A stretch of 14,086 bases of DNA from an uncultured Eubacteriales bacterium (GCA_900545455.1 UQZF01000055.1:1-14086); one strand, 5' to 3'; numbered from the stretch's first letter, positions 1 to 7,169 are shown. A program made the numbers and translations. Notes: generated from the sequence alone by a model not told the origin.

Positions 1-255
1 GATATATACCTTTACTATTCAGTTGAATCAGCGCCTGCCGTTCCAATCAATCCTGCATGATAACTCTTACTTTGCTCACTTGAGCTTGTGTGCGCCGTGC
101 AATTCCGATTTGCACTCTGTCCATACACAAATCCGTTATACTCTATTGACGAGCGGTACAGGCGGTCTGCTGAAAGGGTTCACTCTCCATTGGACCGACC
201 TCCTTATTAGATTGAACACGCCTTAACTACTTCCTAAGGCTTACCTCCTGTGTTC
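1..255 (-). ncRNA. Candidate structured RNA or long structured leader (left end outside window)
   Basis: A leftward transcript is predicted to start near 255 from the promoter at 262-290. No open frame longer than about 25 codons begins in it, but pairing is dense. A 5' hairpin pairs 250-257 with 212-219 and 235-240 with 220-225, leaving AGGAGGTAA bulged. The AGGAGGTC at 197-204 can pair with GACCGCCT at 160-167 with one mismatch. A three-way junction is closed by ATAAC (135-139) with GTTAT (60-64). Its first arm is TTGTGT (125-130) with ACACAA (86-91), topped by GTGCAA (110-115) with TTGCAC (97-102). Its second arm is GCTC (82-85) with GAGC (74-77). A final small hairpin is ATTC/GAAT near 16-27. 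I do not recognise the family. It could be a free non-coding RNA or a 5' regulatory leader of a gene to the left. The right end is inferred from the promoter; the left end is unknown. Confidence 0.45.
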
Positions 256-261
256 AACTAC

Positions 262-290
262 ATAGTAGCACCAAAGTTGGCAGTTGTCAA
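262..290 (-). promoter_or_regulatory. Strong sigma-A promoter for the leftward transcript
   Basis: On the minus strand the -35 is TTGACA (285-290), the spacer is exactly 17 bp, and the -10 is TACTAT (262-267). Upstream of the -35, T-tracts on the plus strand at 295-299, 305-311 and 314-320 are centred about 10 bp apart. This is the arrangement expected of an UP element or bent A-tract DNA at a highly expressed gene. The spacer also contains CCAA-CT-TTGG, a short inverted repeat that could be an operator. Confidence 0.8.
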
Positions 291-412
291 TAGGTTTTTG
301 CATATTTTTTTGATTTTTTTGTGCATTTATTCTAATGTGCGACTGGTTTCAGTTTATAATTATGTCAAAATACCAACTTTTATGCTGGGATATTTCGAAA
401 ATTGTTGTTATT

Positions 413-428
413 TTTGTTAGCTAACAAA
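413..428. promoter_or_regulatory. 16-bp perfect palindrome, candidate operator
   Basis: TTTGTTAGCTAACAAA is identical to its reverse complement. A further half-site, GCTAAC, follows at 429-434. The palindrome lies about 40 bp upstream of the -35 of the debranching-enzyme promoter and roughly 120 bp upstream of the -35 of the divergent leftward promoter. The size and symmetry fit a dimeric repressor or activator (LacI-like or similar). The AraC-type protein encoded downstream would more usually bind direct repeats, so the regulator need not be local. Confidence 0.5.
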
Positions 429-467
429 GCTAACGGTTATTTTTTTAACATACTTTTGCACCATGTC

Positions 468-496
468 TTGAATGAAATGACGATTTGATATATAAT
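468..496 (+). promoter_or_regulatory. Sigma-A promoter of the debranching enzyme-AraC operon
   Basis: TTGAAT (468-473), a 17-bp spacer and a perfect TATAAT (491-496). Transcription would start near 503, giving a leader of about 33 nt that carries the AAGGAGAA ribosome binding site at 523-530, seven bases before the ATG at 536. Confidence 0.8.
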
Positions 497-535
497 GAGA
501 TTAACTAAATTATTAAAGAAATAAGGAGAAAATTT

Positions 536-2563
536 ATGAAGTTCTCATTGGACGGTTCTCATTTTACAGACATAGACGCCGCCGAAAACGGCTGCTTTCT
601 CATAACCAACGGGCTTGGCGGCTACTCATGCCTTGACCTTGCATGCGGCACCTCAAGAAACGACCACGCCATATTCATGGCTGCCGTAAAGGCTCCGAAT
701 GTACGCTTCAATATGATTACCAATGTATTGGTTGACATAACTATTGACGGAAACGAATATCCACTCACCACACAGCGTATGTCTGACGATACATACACTC
801 ATGGCTATTCGTTTATAGAGAGCGTAAGCTATGAGAATAACAGCTTCTCCATAACCTACGCAATTGAGGATGTACGTCTGATTGTAGACATCCTAATGGT
901 TCACAAAGAGAACACCGTGATGCTTGACTACCGCATAGTTAATCCTGACAGACGCGACATAACTCTCACTTTGACACCTCTTCTCAGATTCACGCCCAAG
1001 AACACACCACTTACCACCGATGCCGTTTTTACCATTGAATCCAACTACGGTTCCGGCTGTTTTTCCGTTTGCAGTGGTTCATACAGAGTTTTCTGTGCCT
1101 CCACAATGGATATGAAGGCTTTGCCTGCAAATGAACACTACTCCATGCGATGGACACTCGACACGCGCGACGGACGAGATGATACAGGTCTGTGCGCCGT
1201 AAATCACAGGCTTGTATGCAATACCTCCTCTTCTGAGAAAGAAGATGTTATAATATATTCCTTAAATGAGAATGTAATATCCGGTGCTGTTAATCACGTC
1301 GGTCTAACTGACGCCTTTCGCGCCGCCGCTATTGCTGAGAACACGCGCATCAACGCCCTCGTTGATAACTCTGGACTTAAAAGCATGCTTGGCAGGCAGC
1401 TTGCCGCAAGTGCGGACGCCTACGTCGTTGACCGCGAATCCACAAACGGTAAAACCATAATCGCAGGTTATCCTTTTTTCGAGGATTGGGGACGTGACAC
1501 AATGATTGCACTCGGAGGAACTGTTCTTTCGACCAACCGCTTTGCGGACTGCAAAAGCATTCTGACAACCTTTGCCAAATATGAGAAGAATGGGCTTCTT
1601 CCGAACCTGTTTCCTGAAGGCGGTGCCACACCTATGTACAATTCTGCCGATGCACCGCTTCTGTTTATCAATGCGGTGTATGAATACGTCAGCGCCTCCG
1701 GCGACACGGATTTCATTACGGAATGCTTTACACCGATGAAGAATATAATGGACGCCTATGAAAACGGCACTGATTTTCACATAAAATGCGACACTGACGG
1801 TCTTATCATGGCCGGTGATGACCTAGAACAGCTCACATGGATGGACGTCCGCGTTGACAATTTTCTTCCAACTCCACGCCACGGCAAGCCCGTCGAAATA
1901 AACGCCTATTGGTACAGTGCACTCTGTGCCATGGAAAGTTTCTGCCGCACGATAGGAAATACAACTCTTGCCGATAAATATTCCGGCATGGCTGCACGCA
2001 CCAAAGAAGCCTTTCTCTCCAAGTTTTATGACAAAAGCATAGGATGCCTTAAAGATGTTTTAAACGGAACCTATGAAGAAAATCAGATACGCTGTAATCA
2101 GATATGGTCACTTACCATGCCATTCACAATGCCTGACTTCGACATTGCCGAGCAGATTCTCGATACGGTTGACAGCAGACTCTGCACAACCATCGGACTC
2201 AGAACCCTTGACATGGCGGATCCGGCATTCAAGCCTGTATACATCGGTGATATGCACAAACGCGACAGGGCATATCATCAGGGAACCGTATGGGCATTCC
2301 CTCTCGGAGCTTATCTGCGCGGACGGATACGTCAGCTAGGCTTCTACAGCGAAGAAAAAAGGAACCGTGAAATCATCCGCCTTAAAGATGCGTTTGATGC
2401 CCTCACTCCTTGGCTTTACGAGGGCTGTCTCGGTCAATTTGCCGAAATTTACGATGGTGCATCCCCTTGTGTCTCCCGCGGATGCTTTGCCCAGGCATGG
2501 AGTGTTGGCGAAATACTACGTGCCGTCCGCGATTGGGAAAATACACCTTATTCACATCTATAA
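536..2563 (+). CDS. Glycogen debranching enzyme, amylo-alpha-1,6-glucosidase (GH133-type)
   Basis: The 675-residue product should hydrolyse alpha-1,6-linked glucose at branch stubs of glycogen or related alpha-glucans in the cytoplasm; no signal peptide is present. An N-terminal beta-rich domain carries the family signature FLITNGLGGYSCLDLACGTS at residues 21-40, typical of the bacterial/archaeal-type enzyme. The (alpha/alpha)6 catalytic domain follows from about residue 280. It has GYPFFEDWGRD (311-321), TWMD (434-437), PRHGKPVEI (447-455) and YHQGTVW (580-586). D437 and E454 are plausible acid residues, which is inference. The length fits the short enzyme that lacks the GH13 transferase half of eukaryotic debranching enzyme. 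The start at 536 is fixed by a good ribosome binding site. An AraC-type regulator follows after 20 bp, so the two are probably one operon. Function is confident; the exact substrate is not known. Confidence 0.9.
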   Translation: MKFSLDGSHFTDIDAAENGCFLITNGLGGYSCLDLACGTSRNDHAIFMAAVKAPNVRFNMITNVLVDITIDGNEYPLTTQRMSDDTYTHGYSFIESVSYENNSFSITYAIEDVRLIVDILMVHKENTVMLDYRIVNPDRRDITLTLTPLLRFTPKNTPLTTDAVFTIESNYGSGCFSVCSGSYRVFCASTMDMKALPANEHYSMRWTLDTRDGRDDTGLCAVNHRLVCNTSSSEKEDVIIYSLNENVISGAVNHVGLTDAFRAAAIAENTRINALVDNSGLKSMLGRQLAASADAYVVDRESTNGKTIIAGYPFFEDWGRDTMIALGGTVLSTNRFADCKSILTTFAKYEKNGLLPNLFPEGGATPMYNSADAPLLFINAVYEYVSASGDTDFITECFTPMKNIMDAYENGTDFHIKCDTDGLIMAGDDLEQLTWMDVRVDNFLPTPRHGKPVEINAYWYSALCAMESFCRTIGNTTLADKYSGMAARTKEAFLSKFYDKSIGCLKDVLNGTYEENQIRCNQIWSLTMPFTMPDFDIAEQILDTVDSRLCTTIGLRTLDMADPAFKPVYIGDMHKRDRAYHQGTVWAFPLGAYLRGRIRQLGFYSEEKRNREIIRLKDAFDALTPWLYEGCLGQFAEIYDGASPCVSRGCFAQAWSVGEILRAVRDWENTPYSHL

Positions 2564-2583
2564 TCCAAGAAATGAGGTCGACT

Positions 2584-3504
2584 ATGCAGATTACAGAACT
2601 TTTTACTTCACAGCTCGAGGACGCAGTCAGAAAAAATCCTCATGGAAATCTCTCTGATTTCCTGCCCGATATACATGATTCACTTCCTGAAATTCAGGAA
2701 AATCTTCTATATATATGTGCCTCCGGGAAACGCACCCTGCACCAGATGCAGCAGTATGCGTTCAGTGAGCTGGACGGCTATATGTTTCTTTATACTCATA
2801 GCGGCCAGGGAATAATAGAAGTTGCAGGCGACAGCCGGAATCTTCAGGCAGGTGATCTGCTTTTCTGGGACTGCCAGGACTTCATACAAATGAGAGCTCT
2901 CACCTCTGAATGGAAAGTGGACATACTGTTTTTTAACGGTACTTCTGTAATCACATACTACGAGGAGATATGTAAAATAACATTCCCGCTTTTTCATATA
3001 ACGGAAAACTCCCTTCCCGACTGCCATTTCACCGAAGCAATGGCACTTGGTTCCGTGATTACACCTCACCATGCATTTCTGACACACAAGCTGCTTACCA
3101 ATCTGATGTCCGACCTGATTACAAGCCTCCATATGTCTAATGACTCCCCAAAGGCTGTTCCTGCATATATTGATGAACTTAAAAACCTGTTCATCTCTCA
3201 TTGTGAAGCCGACTATTCGATGGATGAACTTGCTGTACGCTTCAACGTGAACCGATATCGTATGACGAGGGAATTTGCCGGCTTTGTAGGAATGACTCCG
3301 CTCAAATTTCTCAACAACGCGAGAATAGAAAAAGCCCGTGCTCTCATTGAGAGCACGGACCTATCAATAGGCTCTATAGGAATCGCAGTAGGAATTCCAA
3401 ATACAACCCGCTTTATCAATCTTTTTAAAGACAAGCTCGGAATGACTCCGCAGGTATACCGTGACGGCTACCGCTCATTTCGTGAAATCAGCAAATCTTT
3501 ATGA
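2584..3504 (+). CDS. AraC-family transcriptional regulator with cupin-like sensor domain
   Basis: A 306-residue DNA-binding regulator. The N-terminal half resembles an AraC-type cupin ligand pocket; VAGDSRNLQAGDLLFWDCQ near residues 80-98 is the G..L..GD strand pair. The C-terminal half has the two AraC helix-turn-helices. The first runs from SMDELAVRFNVNRYRMTREF, starting about residue 212. The second is LSIGSIGIAVGIPNTTRFINLF, followed by KDKLGMTPQVYR near the C-terminus. The frame is open upstream to an ATG at 2410 inside the debranching-enzyme gene. I prefer 2584 because GAGG lies six bases before it, whereas the ATG at 2572 has no good site. It probably controls the preceding gene or another sugar-utilisation locus. 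The last 6 bp overlap the convergent esterase gene. The effector sugar cannot be read from sequence. Confidence 0.85.
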   Translation: MQITELFTSQLEDAVRKNPHGNLSDFLPDIHDSLPEIQENLLYICASGKRTLHQMQQYAFSELDGYMFLYTHSGQGIIEVAGDSRNLQAGDLLFWDCQDFIQMRALTSEWKVDILFFNGTSVITYYEEICKITFPLFHITENSLPDCHFTEAMALGSVITPHHAFLTHKLLTNLMSDLITSLHMSNDSPKAVPAYIDELKNLFISHCEADYSMDELAVRFNVNRYRMTREFAGFVGMTPLKFLNNARIEKARALIESTDLSIGSIGIAVGIPNTTRFINLFKDKLGMTPQVYRDGYRSFREISKSL

Positions 3505-4770
3505 AACTAAAATTCCCAAAAGATCAAACCGGTCACCTGTAGAATCAGGTGCCTTTTTGATTGTTATAATATGCTCCGCCGGTGCATCGGATGTGTATAC
3601 CTGATTTGCCTTTATCGCATTTCCCCAACCTCCGGAGAAATCCGCATTTATCGTACCGGCATACTCGCCGTCGACATATATATCATACTGACCGCTTTTT
3701 CCGTCGATTGTTGCAAAATACAAAATACCAAGGTTCATAAATTCGGCTCTTATCTCAAGACCGCCTTCCCCCTCCGTGCATTCCCATCCATAAGGAAACT
3801 GCGTGCATATCCTCTTTTTCTCAAAGCTTCCCGGCTCTGTCACATCCGCATCGGATGAATCTATGATGTCGGCATTCTGATAGCTCTCTTTCATTACTGC
3901 GGCAATATCGAACTTCTCAGGTTCCCCGAAGCTGTCCAAACTCTCGTATACTTTATTGAGATACTTCCACAAAATCTCACCCGTCATGGCGTGTCCAAGT
4001 GCCGAAGGGTGAACCTCATCACCTGAAAGCTCAGCAGCCGTGTACACTCCCTGTGACATCATATCATTAATCATACTTGTGTAGCTTAACATCGGAAGCT
4101 TGTAATTAAACCCGACAAACACATGATTTCCCTGTGCCGTCGCTCCGTTCGTCTGTCCCATGTACAGAAGCATGACAGCCGGAGCACTGTCGGATCTCAG
4201 GATTTTTCTGACGAGGTTGTCATAAGTTTTCTTATAGAACAGTGAATCTTCGTCGTTTACCGAGAACTCTACCAGAACCAAATCCGGCTCATAGTCGAGC
4301 ACATCCTTCTGAACCCTGTGCACTCCGAGATATGAATCGGTTCCTCCAATTCCTGCATTGATGAACTCAAATTCCGTGTCCGGGAATGTATCACTCCACC
4401 ACTCAAAAAATATGTCAGCATACGACTTTTTTTCATCAATCTCCTTATCGCGGTTTCCTGCTGATATTGTCCCCTGTGTTATCGAACCGCCTATGCAGGC
4501 TATAACAACTTTCCCTCCGGCTTCTGCCTTCTTCATCACCGCAGCAAGTGCGGTATCATCGCAGCTTGGCCACTGATCAGCCACCACATACATATCATCC
4601 GTCACAAAGTCCGTTAGAGGCGGTACTATATTTCTTATATTCATGCCGGTCTCATTCACTACGGTCTCCGTCGGTTCCTGTGATGGTGCATCAACACCAC
4701 TGCTTTTGCTGCACGCTGACAACATAACCGCTGCCACGATAATTCCCAATACAATATTTGTTTTTTTCAT
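3499..4770 (-). CDS. Secreted SGNH/GDSL-family hydrolase lipoprotein
   Basis: A 423-residue exported hydrolase, probably a carbohydrate or acyl-ester esterase. The signal peptide MKKTNIVLGIIVAAVMLSAC ends in a lipobox with acylated Cys20, so the protein should be anchored to the outer face of the membrane. SGNH blocks are visible: GGSIT with nucleophile S96 (block I), NAGIGGT with G140 (block II), FSVND with N172 (block III), and DEVH with D251 and H254 (block V). After about residue 300 there is an extra beta-rich domain of some 120 residues (ICTQFPYGWECTEGEG to the end), which may bind carbohydrate. The frame is open back to a GTG at 4797, but AAGGGGG just before 4770 and the signal peptide support the shorter start. 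thyX ends 23 bp upstream, suggesting one transcript. The substrate is unknown; an acetyl-xylan-type esterase is one possibility. Confidence 0.85.
   Translation of the reverse strand: MKKTNIVLGIIVAAVMLSACSKSSGVDAPSQEPTETVVNETGMNIRNIVPPLTDFVTDDMYVVADQWPSCDDTALAAVMKKAEAGGKVVIACIGGSITQGTISAGNRDKEIDEKKSYADIFFEWWSDTFPDTEFEFINAGIGGTDSYLGVHRVQKDVLDYEPDLVLVEFSVNDEDSLFYKKTYDNLVRKILRSDSAPAVMLLYMGQTNGATAQGNHVFVGFNYKLPMLSYTSMINDMMSQGVYTAAELSGDEVHPSALGHAMTGEILWKYLNKVYESLDSFGEPEKFDIAAVMKESYQNADIIDSSDADVTEPGSFEKKRICTQFPYGWECTEGEGGLEIRAEFMNLGILYFATIDGKSGQYDIYVDGEYAGTINADFSGGWGNAIKANQVYTSDAPAEHIITIKKAPDSTGDRFDLLGILVS
3531..3558 (+). terminator. Probable intrinsic terminator of the debranching enzyme-AraC operon
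   Basis: CACCTG (3534-3539), loop TAGAAT, CAGGTG (3546-3551), extended by GG/CC with one bulged T, then a run of five T. It begins 27 bases after the AraC stop codon and lies wholly inside the 3' coding end of the opposing esterase gene. The short T-run lowers confidence. Confidence 0.55.
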
Positions 4771-4793
4771 GCTGCCCCCTTGTCCGAAGTACA

Positions 4794-5468
4794 TCACTGC
4801 CTCTTAGGCATTCTTCCACATGACTTCTTCTCAGTACAGTATCCCACCTTGTCACACTTTGGCTTAAAGTAATTGTCAACTATATATTTCCACTCATCGG
4901 ATACCTCTGACAGTGCTTTTGCAATATCACCAAACATCTGCCTGTACTCCCAATATGCTCTTGTACACATTCTCTGTCCGCTCATGTCAACAAGATTTCT
5001 GAGATTGCGCTTATCAACGATTTTTGTCTCCATTCCGAGAGGAAGCAGCATCGCTGCATCCTCTCGTGGAATACCGCATTCCTTCTCAAGATAACTGCAG
5101 GTTTCGGTTATTGACTTCATCATTGCATTATATTTTGCCGCTGCCTCTTCATTCGCTGCAATCTTAGGCGGTACAATATATCCGAAATTCTCATAATTAA
5201 TGTATCTTGTGCTCGCCTGAAGCCTTGTAGGAGACCCTCCGAGGTGTGTATACCACTCACGGATTACTCTTGCCGAGTACCCGTCTATCACCATCTCAAC
5301 ATTTACATACTCCATAACTCTCCAATGCCCCGATATAAGGCAGTCAAGTCCTCTTTTATAATTTCTCTCTTCATTGGTAACATCTGCCCCCCAGCATACC
5401 CCGGCGCGTTTTCCCATAAGACTTATAGGATTTTTTGTAGTTTCCTCCAGTATTGTTATTTTTCCCAT
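4794..5468 (-). CDS. thyX: Flavin-dependent thymidylate synthase ThyX
   Basis: A 224-residue enzyme that would make dTMP from dUMP using methylene-tetrahydrofolate, NADPH and FAD. The ThyX signature is present but altered. The family consensus RHRxxSxNxxSxR appears as THLGGSPTRLQASTRY (residues 74-89), which is two residues longer and lacks the first and third positions' Arg. It keeps the final S-x-R-Y with the conserved Ser (S86) and Arg (R88). The second half matches the family well: LLPLGMETKIVDKRNLRNL (141-159) and a helix ending WEYRQM (173-178). The C-terminal tail has a C-x5-C-x5-C pattern (C205, C211, C217) that could bind a metal. The start at 5468 has AAGGA eight bases upstream. It lies 58 bp after the dehydrogenase gene and 23 bp before the esterase start, probably co-transcribed. 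The identification is firm, the unusual motif notable. Confidence 0.88.
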   Translation of the reverse strand: MGKITILEETTKNPISLMGKRAGVCWGADVTNEERNYKRGLDCLISGHWRVMEYVNVEMVIDGYSARVIREWYTHLGGSPTRLQASTRYINYENFGYIVPPKIAANEEAAAKYNAMMKSITETCSYLEKECGIPREDAAMLLPLGMETKIVDKRNLRNLVDMSGQRMCTRAYWEYRQMFGDIAKALSEVSDEWKYIVDNYFKPKCDKVGYCTEKKSCGRMPKRQ

Positions 5469-5526
5469 CTCAATTTTCCTTATCGTTTTCTCATATATAT
5501 ATCTATATTCTACTGCACATATTATT

Positions 5527-6480
5527 TTATACCCTGTTGCGCTCTTCTCCGTTTATAAATGCTTCCAGGTTAAGGTAAGCCTCGTCGACAAGTCTCTGTC
5601 TTGCCTCATTGGTTGCCCACGCGATATGCGGAGTAATTATAAGACGTCTGCTGTCCTTATACCCATACAGCGGATTGCTCCTCTTCATCGGTTCCTCGGA
5701 GATGACATCAAGTCCTGCAGCCGCAATTTTGTTCTCATTGAGTGCATCAAGAAGGTCTTTTTCGTTCACAATAGGCCCTCGTCCCACATTTATGAGAACG
5801 GCACTGTTCTTCATCTTCTCGAATGCGTCTTTATTGATAAGATTATTGGTTCTCTCATTGAGCGGCGCATGAATCGATATTATGTCCGACTTCTTCAAAA
5901 GTTCATCGAACTCAACTCTCTTGTAATCCGGATTGCTGTTCCTGCCAGACGTCGAATAGTATATGACATTGCATCCGAACGCTCCTGCTATATCCGCAAC
6001 CTTTCTTCCTATCTCACCAAGACCTATTATTCCCCATGTCTTTCCCTTAAGCTCAGCAAACTTCTCTCCGAAATATGTAAAGCATCCGTAATCACAATAT
6101 TCTCCCTGCTTTACAAAATCATCATAGCTTCTAAGTTTCTCATACACGTAAAACAACAGTGCAAATGTGTGCTGCACCACGGAATCGGTCGAATAGCTTT
6201 TGACATTCGTAACCGCAATGTTTTTCTTTGCCGCATACTCGATATCAATATTGTTCGTACCGGTAGCATTGATTCCGATGTATTTAAGTCCCGGGAGCTT
6301 GTCCATTTCAGCCGCACCTATCACAACCTTATTTGTGAGAAGTGCGTCCGCATTCTTCAGCCTTTCTATCACCTCATCCGGGCTTGTCCTCTCATATATT
6401 GTAACATTTCCCAATTTTTCAAAAACCGTCATGTCAATATCTTCTCCAAGTGCCATGCGGTCAAGAATCACAATATTCAT
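5527..6480 (-). CDS. D-2-hydroxyacid dehydrogenase (glycerate/hydroxypyruvate-type)
   Basis: A 317-residue NAD(P)-dependent oxidoreductase that interconverts a D-2-hydroxyacid and its 2-oxoacid in the cytoplasm. The catalytic domain is split around a Rossmann domain with GLGEIG at residues 153-158. The catalytic triad is recognisable: R234 in NVGRG, E263 in ISEEP and H285 in TPHIAW. After the second Rossmann strand the sequence is YYSTSGR, without the Asp that usually selects NAD, and R180 follows; NADP(H) use is therefore likely but unproven. The start at 6480 has GAGGAG seven bases upstream. It sits 20 bp after the membrane-protein gene and 58 bp before thyX. The substrate (glycerate, lactate or another acid) cannot be decided from sequence; a biosynthetic SerA role is less likely because there is no ACT domain. 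Confidence 0.87.
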   Translation of the reverse strand: MNIVILDRMALGEDIDMTVFEKLGNVTIYERTSPDEVIERLKNADALLTNKVVIGAAEMDKLPGLKYIGINATGTNNIDIEYAAKKNIAVTNVKSYSTDSVVQHTFALLFYVYEKLRSYDDFVKQGEYCDYGCFTYFGEKFAELKGKTWGIIGLGEIGRKVADIAGAFGCNVIYYSTSGRNSNPDYKRVEFDELLKKSDIISIHAPLNERTNNLINKDAFEKMKNSAVLINVGRGPIVNEKDLLDALNENKIAAAGLDVISEEPMKRSNPLYGYKDSRRLIITPHIAWATNEARQRLVDEAYLNLEAFINGEERNRV

Positions 6481-6500
6481 AAACTTATCTCCTCGTAATT

Positions 6501-7160
6501 TTATGCAAGATATTCCCTCAATACTTCCTCAATCAGCTTTCTCTGTTCCTCATTGATTGCTGTGACAGTCTGTTCCGTTTCTTGTATCGGCGGCCTTGAA
6601 ACCTGCACCCTTACCTCTTGCGCCGGCTTAACATTACACACTTCCTCGCGCAGACTTTCGTCGTTTTTTCTGTCATGGCTCAACACATTGTCAAAATAGT
6701 CAACCATGTTAATCACAATCTGCTGTTCTCTTCTCTCCACATCCTCAATTCGTCCCACGCAGGATACAGCAACCGAACACACGCATCCGTATGCCGTATA
6801 CCACACATTCGAATTGATTACACCACCCACAAGTCCCAGCATGACACATACAAGCTGTATAAGCCATGCCACCTTCATATACTCCCTTACGGAAAGGTTC
6901 AGGTATTTATACTTGTCCAGACTTTTAAGAACAAATGCGTATGTGTTATGAATATTCATGTTAACCCTCATCCCGTTTTCCCTGCGAAGCTTAATCTGCT
7001 TGACAAACGGGTGAGTCGAAGCTGTCATTGATATTGTCTCATTATACAATATCGAGAGACCCTTTCCCGCAAGACTGAACGCAAGACACCCAAAAAGTCC
7101 GGTGAGCGCAATCAGTATAACGAACGCATTCTGTCCGATATTAATTATAAAGTTCTGCAT
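6501..7160 (-). CDS. Uncharacterised membrane protein with three predicted transmembrane segments
   Basis: I do not recognise this family. The product is 219 residues if it starts at 7160. An N-terminal hydrophobic helix (about residues 10-32) is followed by a polar, Lys/Arg-rich loop of some 55 residues. Two more hydrophobic helices follow (WLIQLVCVMLGLVGGVI and a Cys-rich VWYTAYGCVCSVAVSCVG). The C-terminal 75 residues are charged and presumably cytoplasmic, ending in a predicted amphipathic helix EEQRKLIEEVLREYL. An ATG at 7169 is in frame, but GAGGAG abuts it directly. The same GAGGAG is nine bases before the ATG at 7160, which I prefer. It lies 20 bp upstream of the dehydrogenase gene, so they are probably co-transcribed. 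No enzymatic motif is visible. Confidence 0.7.
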   Translation of the reverse strand: MQNFIINIGQNAFVILIALTGLFGCLAFSLAGKGLSILYNETISMTASTHPFVKQIKLRRENGMRVNMNIHNTYAFVLKSLDKYKYLNLSVREYMKVAWLIQLVCVMLGLVGGVINSNVWYTAYGCVCSVAVSCVGRIEDVERREQQIVINMVDYFDNVLSHDRKNDESLREEVCNVKPAQEVRVQVSRPPIQETEQTVTAINEEQRKLIEEVLREYLA

Positions 7161-7169
7161 AGATTCCAT

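Noticed and set aside
121..190. 15-codon minus-strand frame MESEPFQQTACTARQ after AAGGAGG as a normal gene
   Set aside because: Too short and without recognisable homology; kept only as a possible leader peptide within the RNA finding.
60..204. T-box leader
   Set aside because: No AGGGTGG-type anti-terminator box is visible in the window, although it could lie further left.
23..226. 67-codon plus-strand reading frame
   Set aside because: No ribosome binding site, unlike any family, and it lies opposite the structured leftward transcript.
250..257. The 212-257 inverted repeat as a terminator on the plus strand
   Set aside because: No T-run follows directly, and no plus-strand gene ends before it; it fits better as the 5' hairpin of the leftward transcript.
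2410..2583. Upstream start for the AraC regulator at 2410
   Set aside because: It would add 58 residues encoded within the debranching-enzyme gene; GAGG before 2584 gives a better start and a normal family length.
4771..4797. GTG start at 4797 for the esterase lipoprotein
   Set aside because: It would put a polar stretch before the signal peptide and overlap thyX; AAGGGGG supports 4770.
5374..6498. 374-codon plus-strand frame
   Set aside because: It lies opposite the dehydrogenase and the start of thyX, has no family features, and both of those are firmly identified; a shadow frame.
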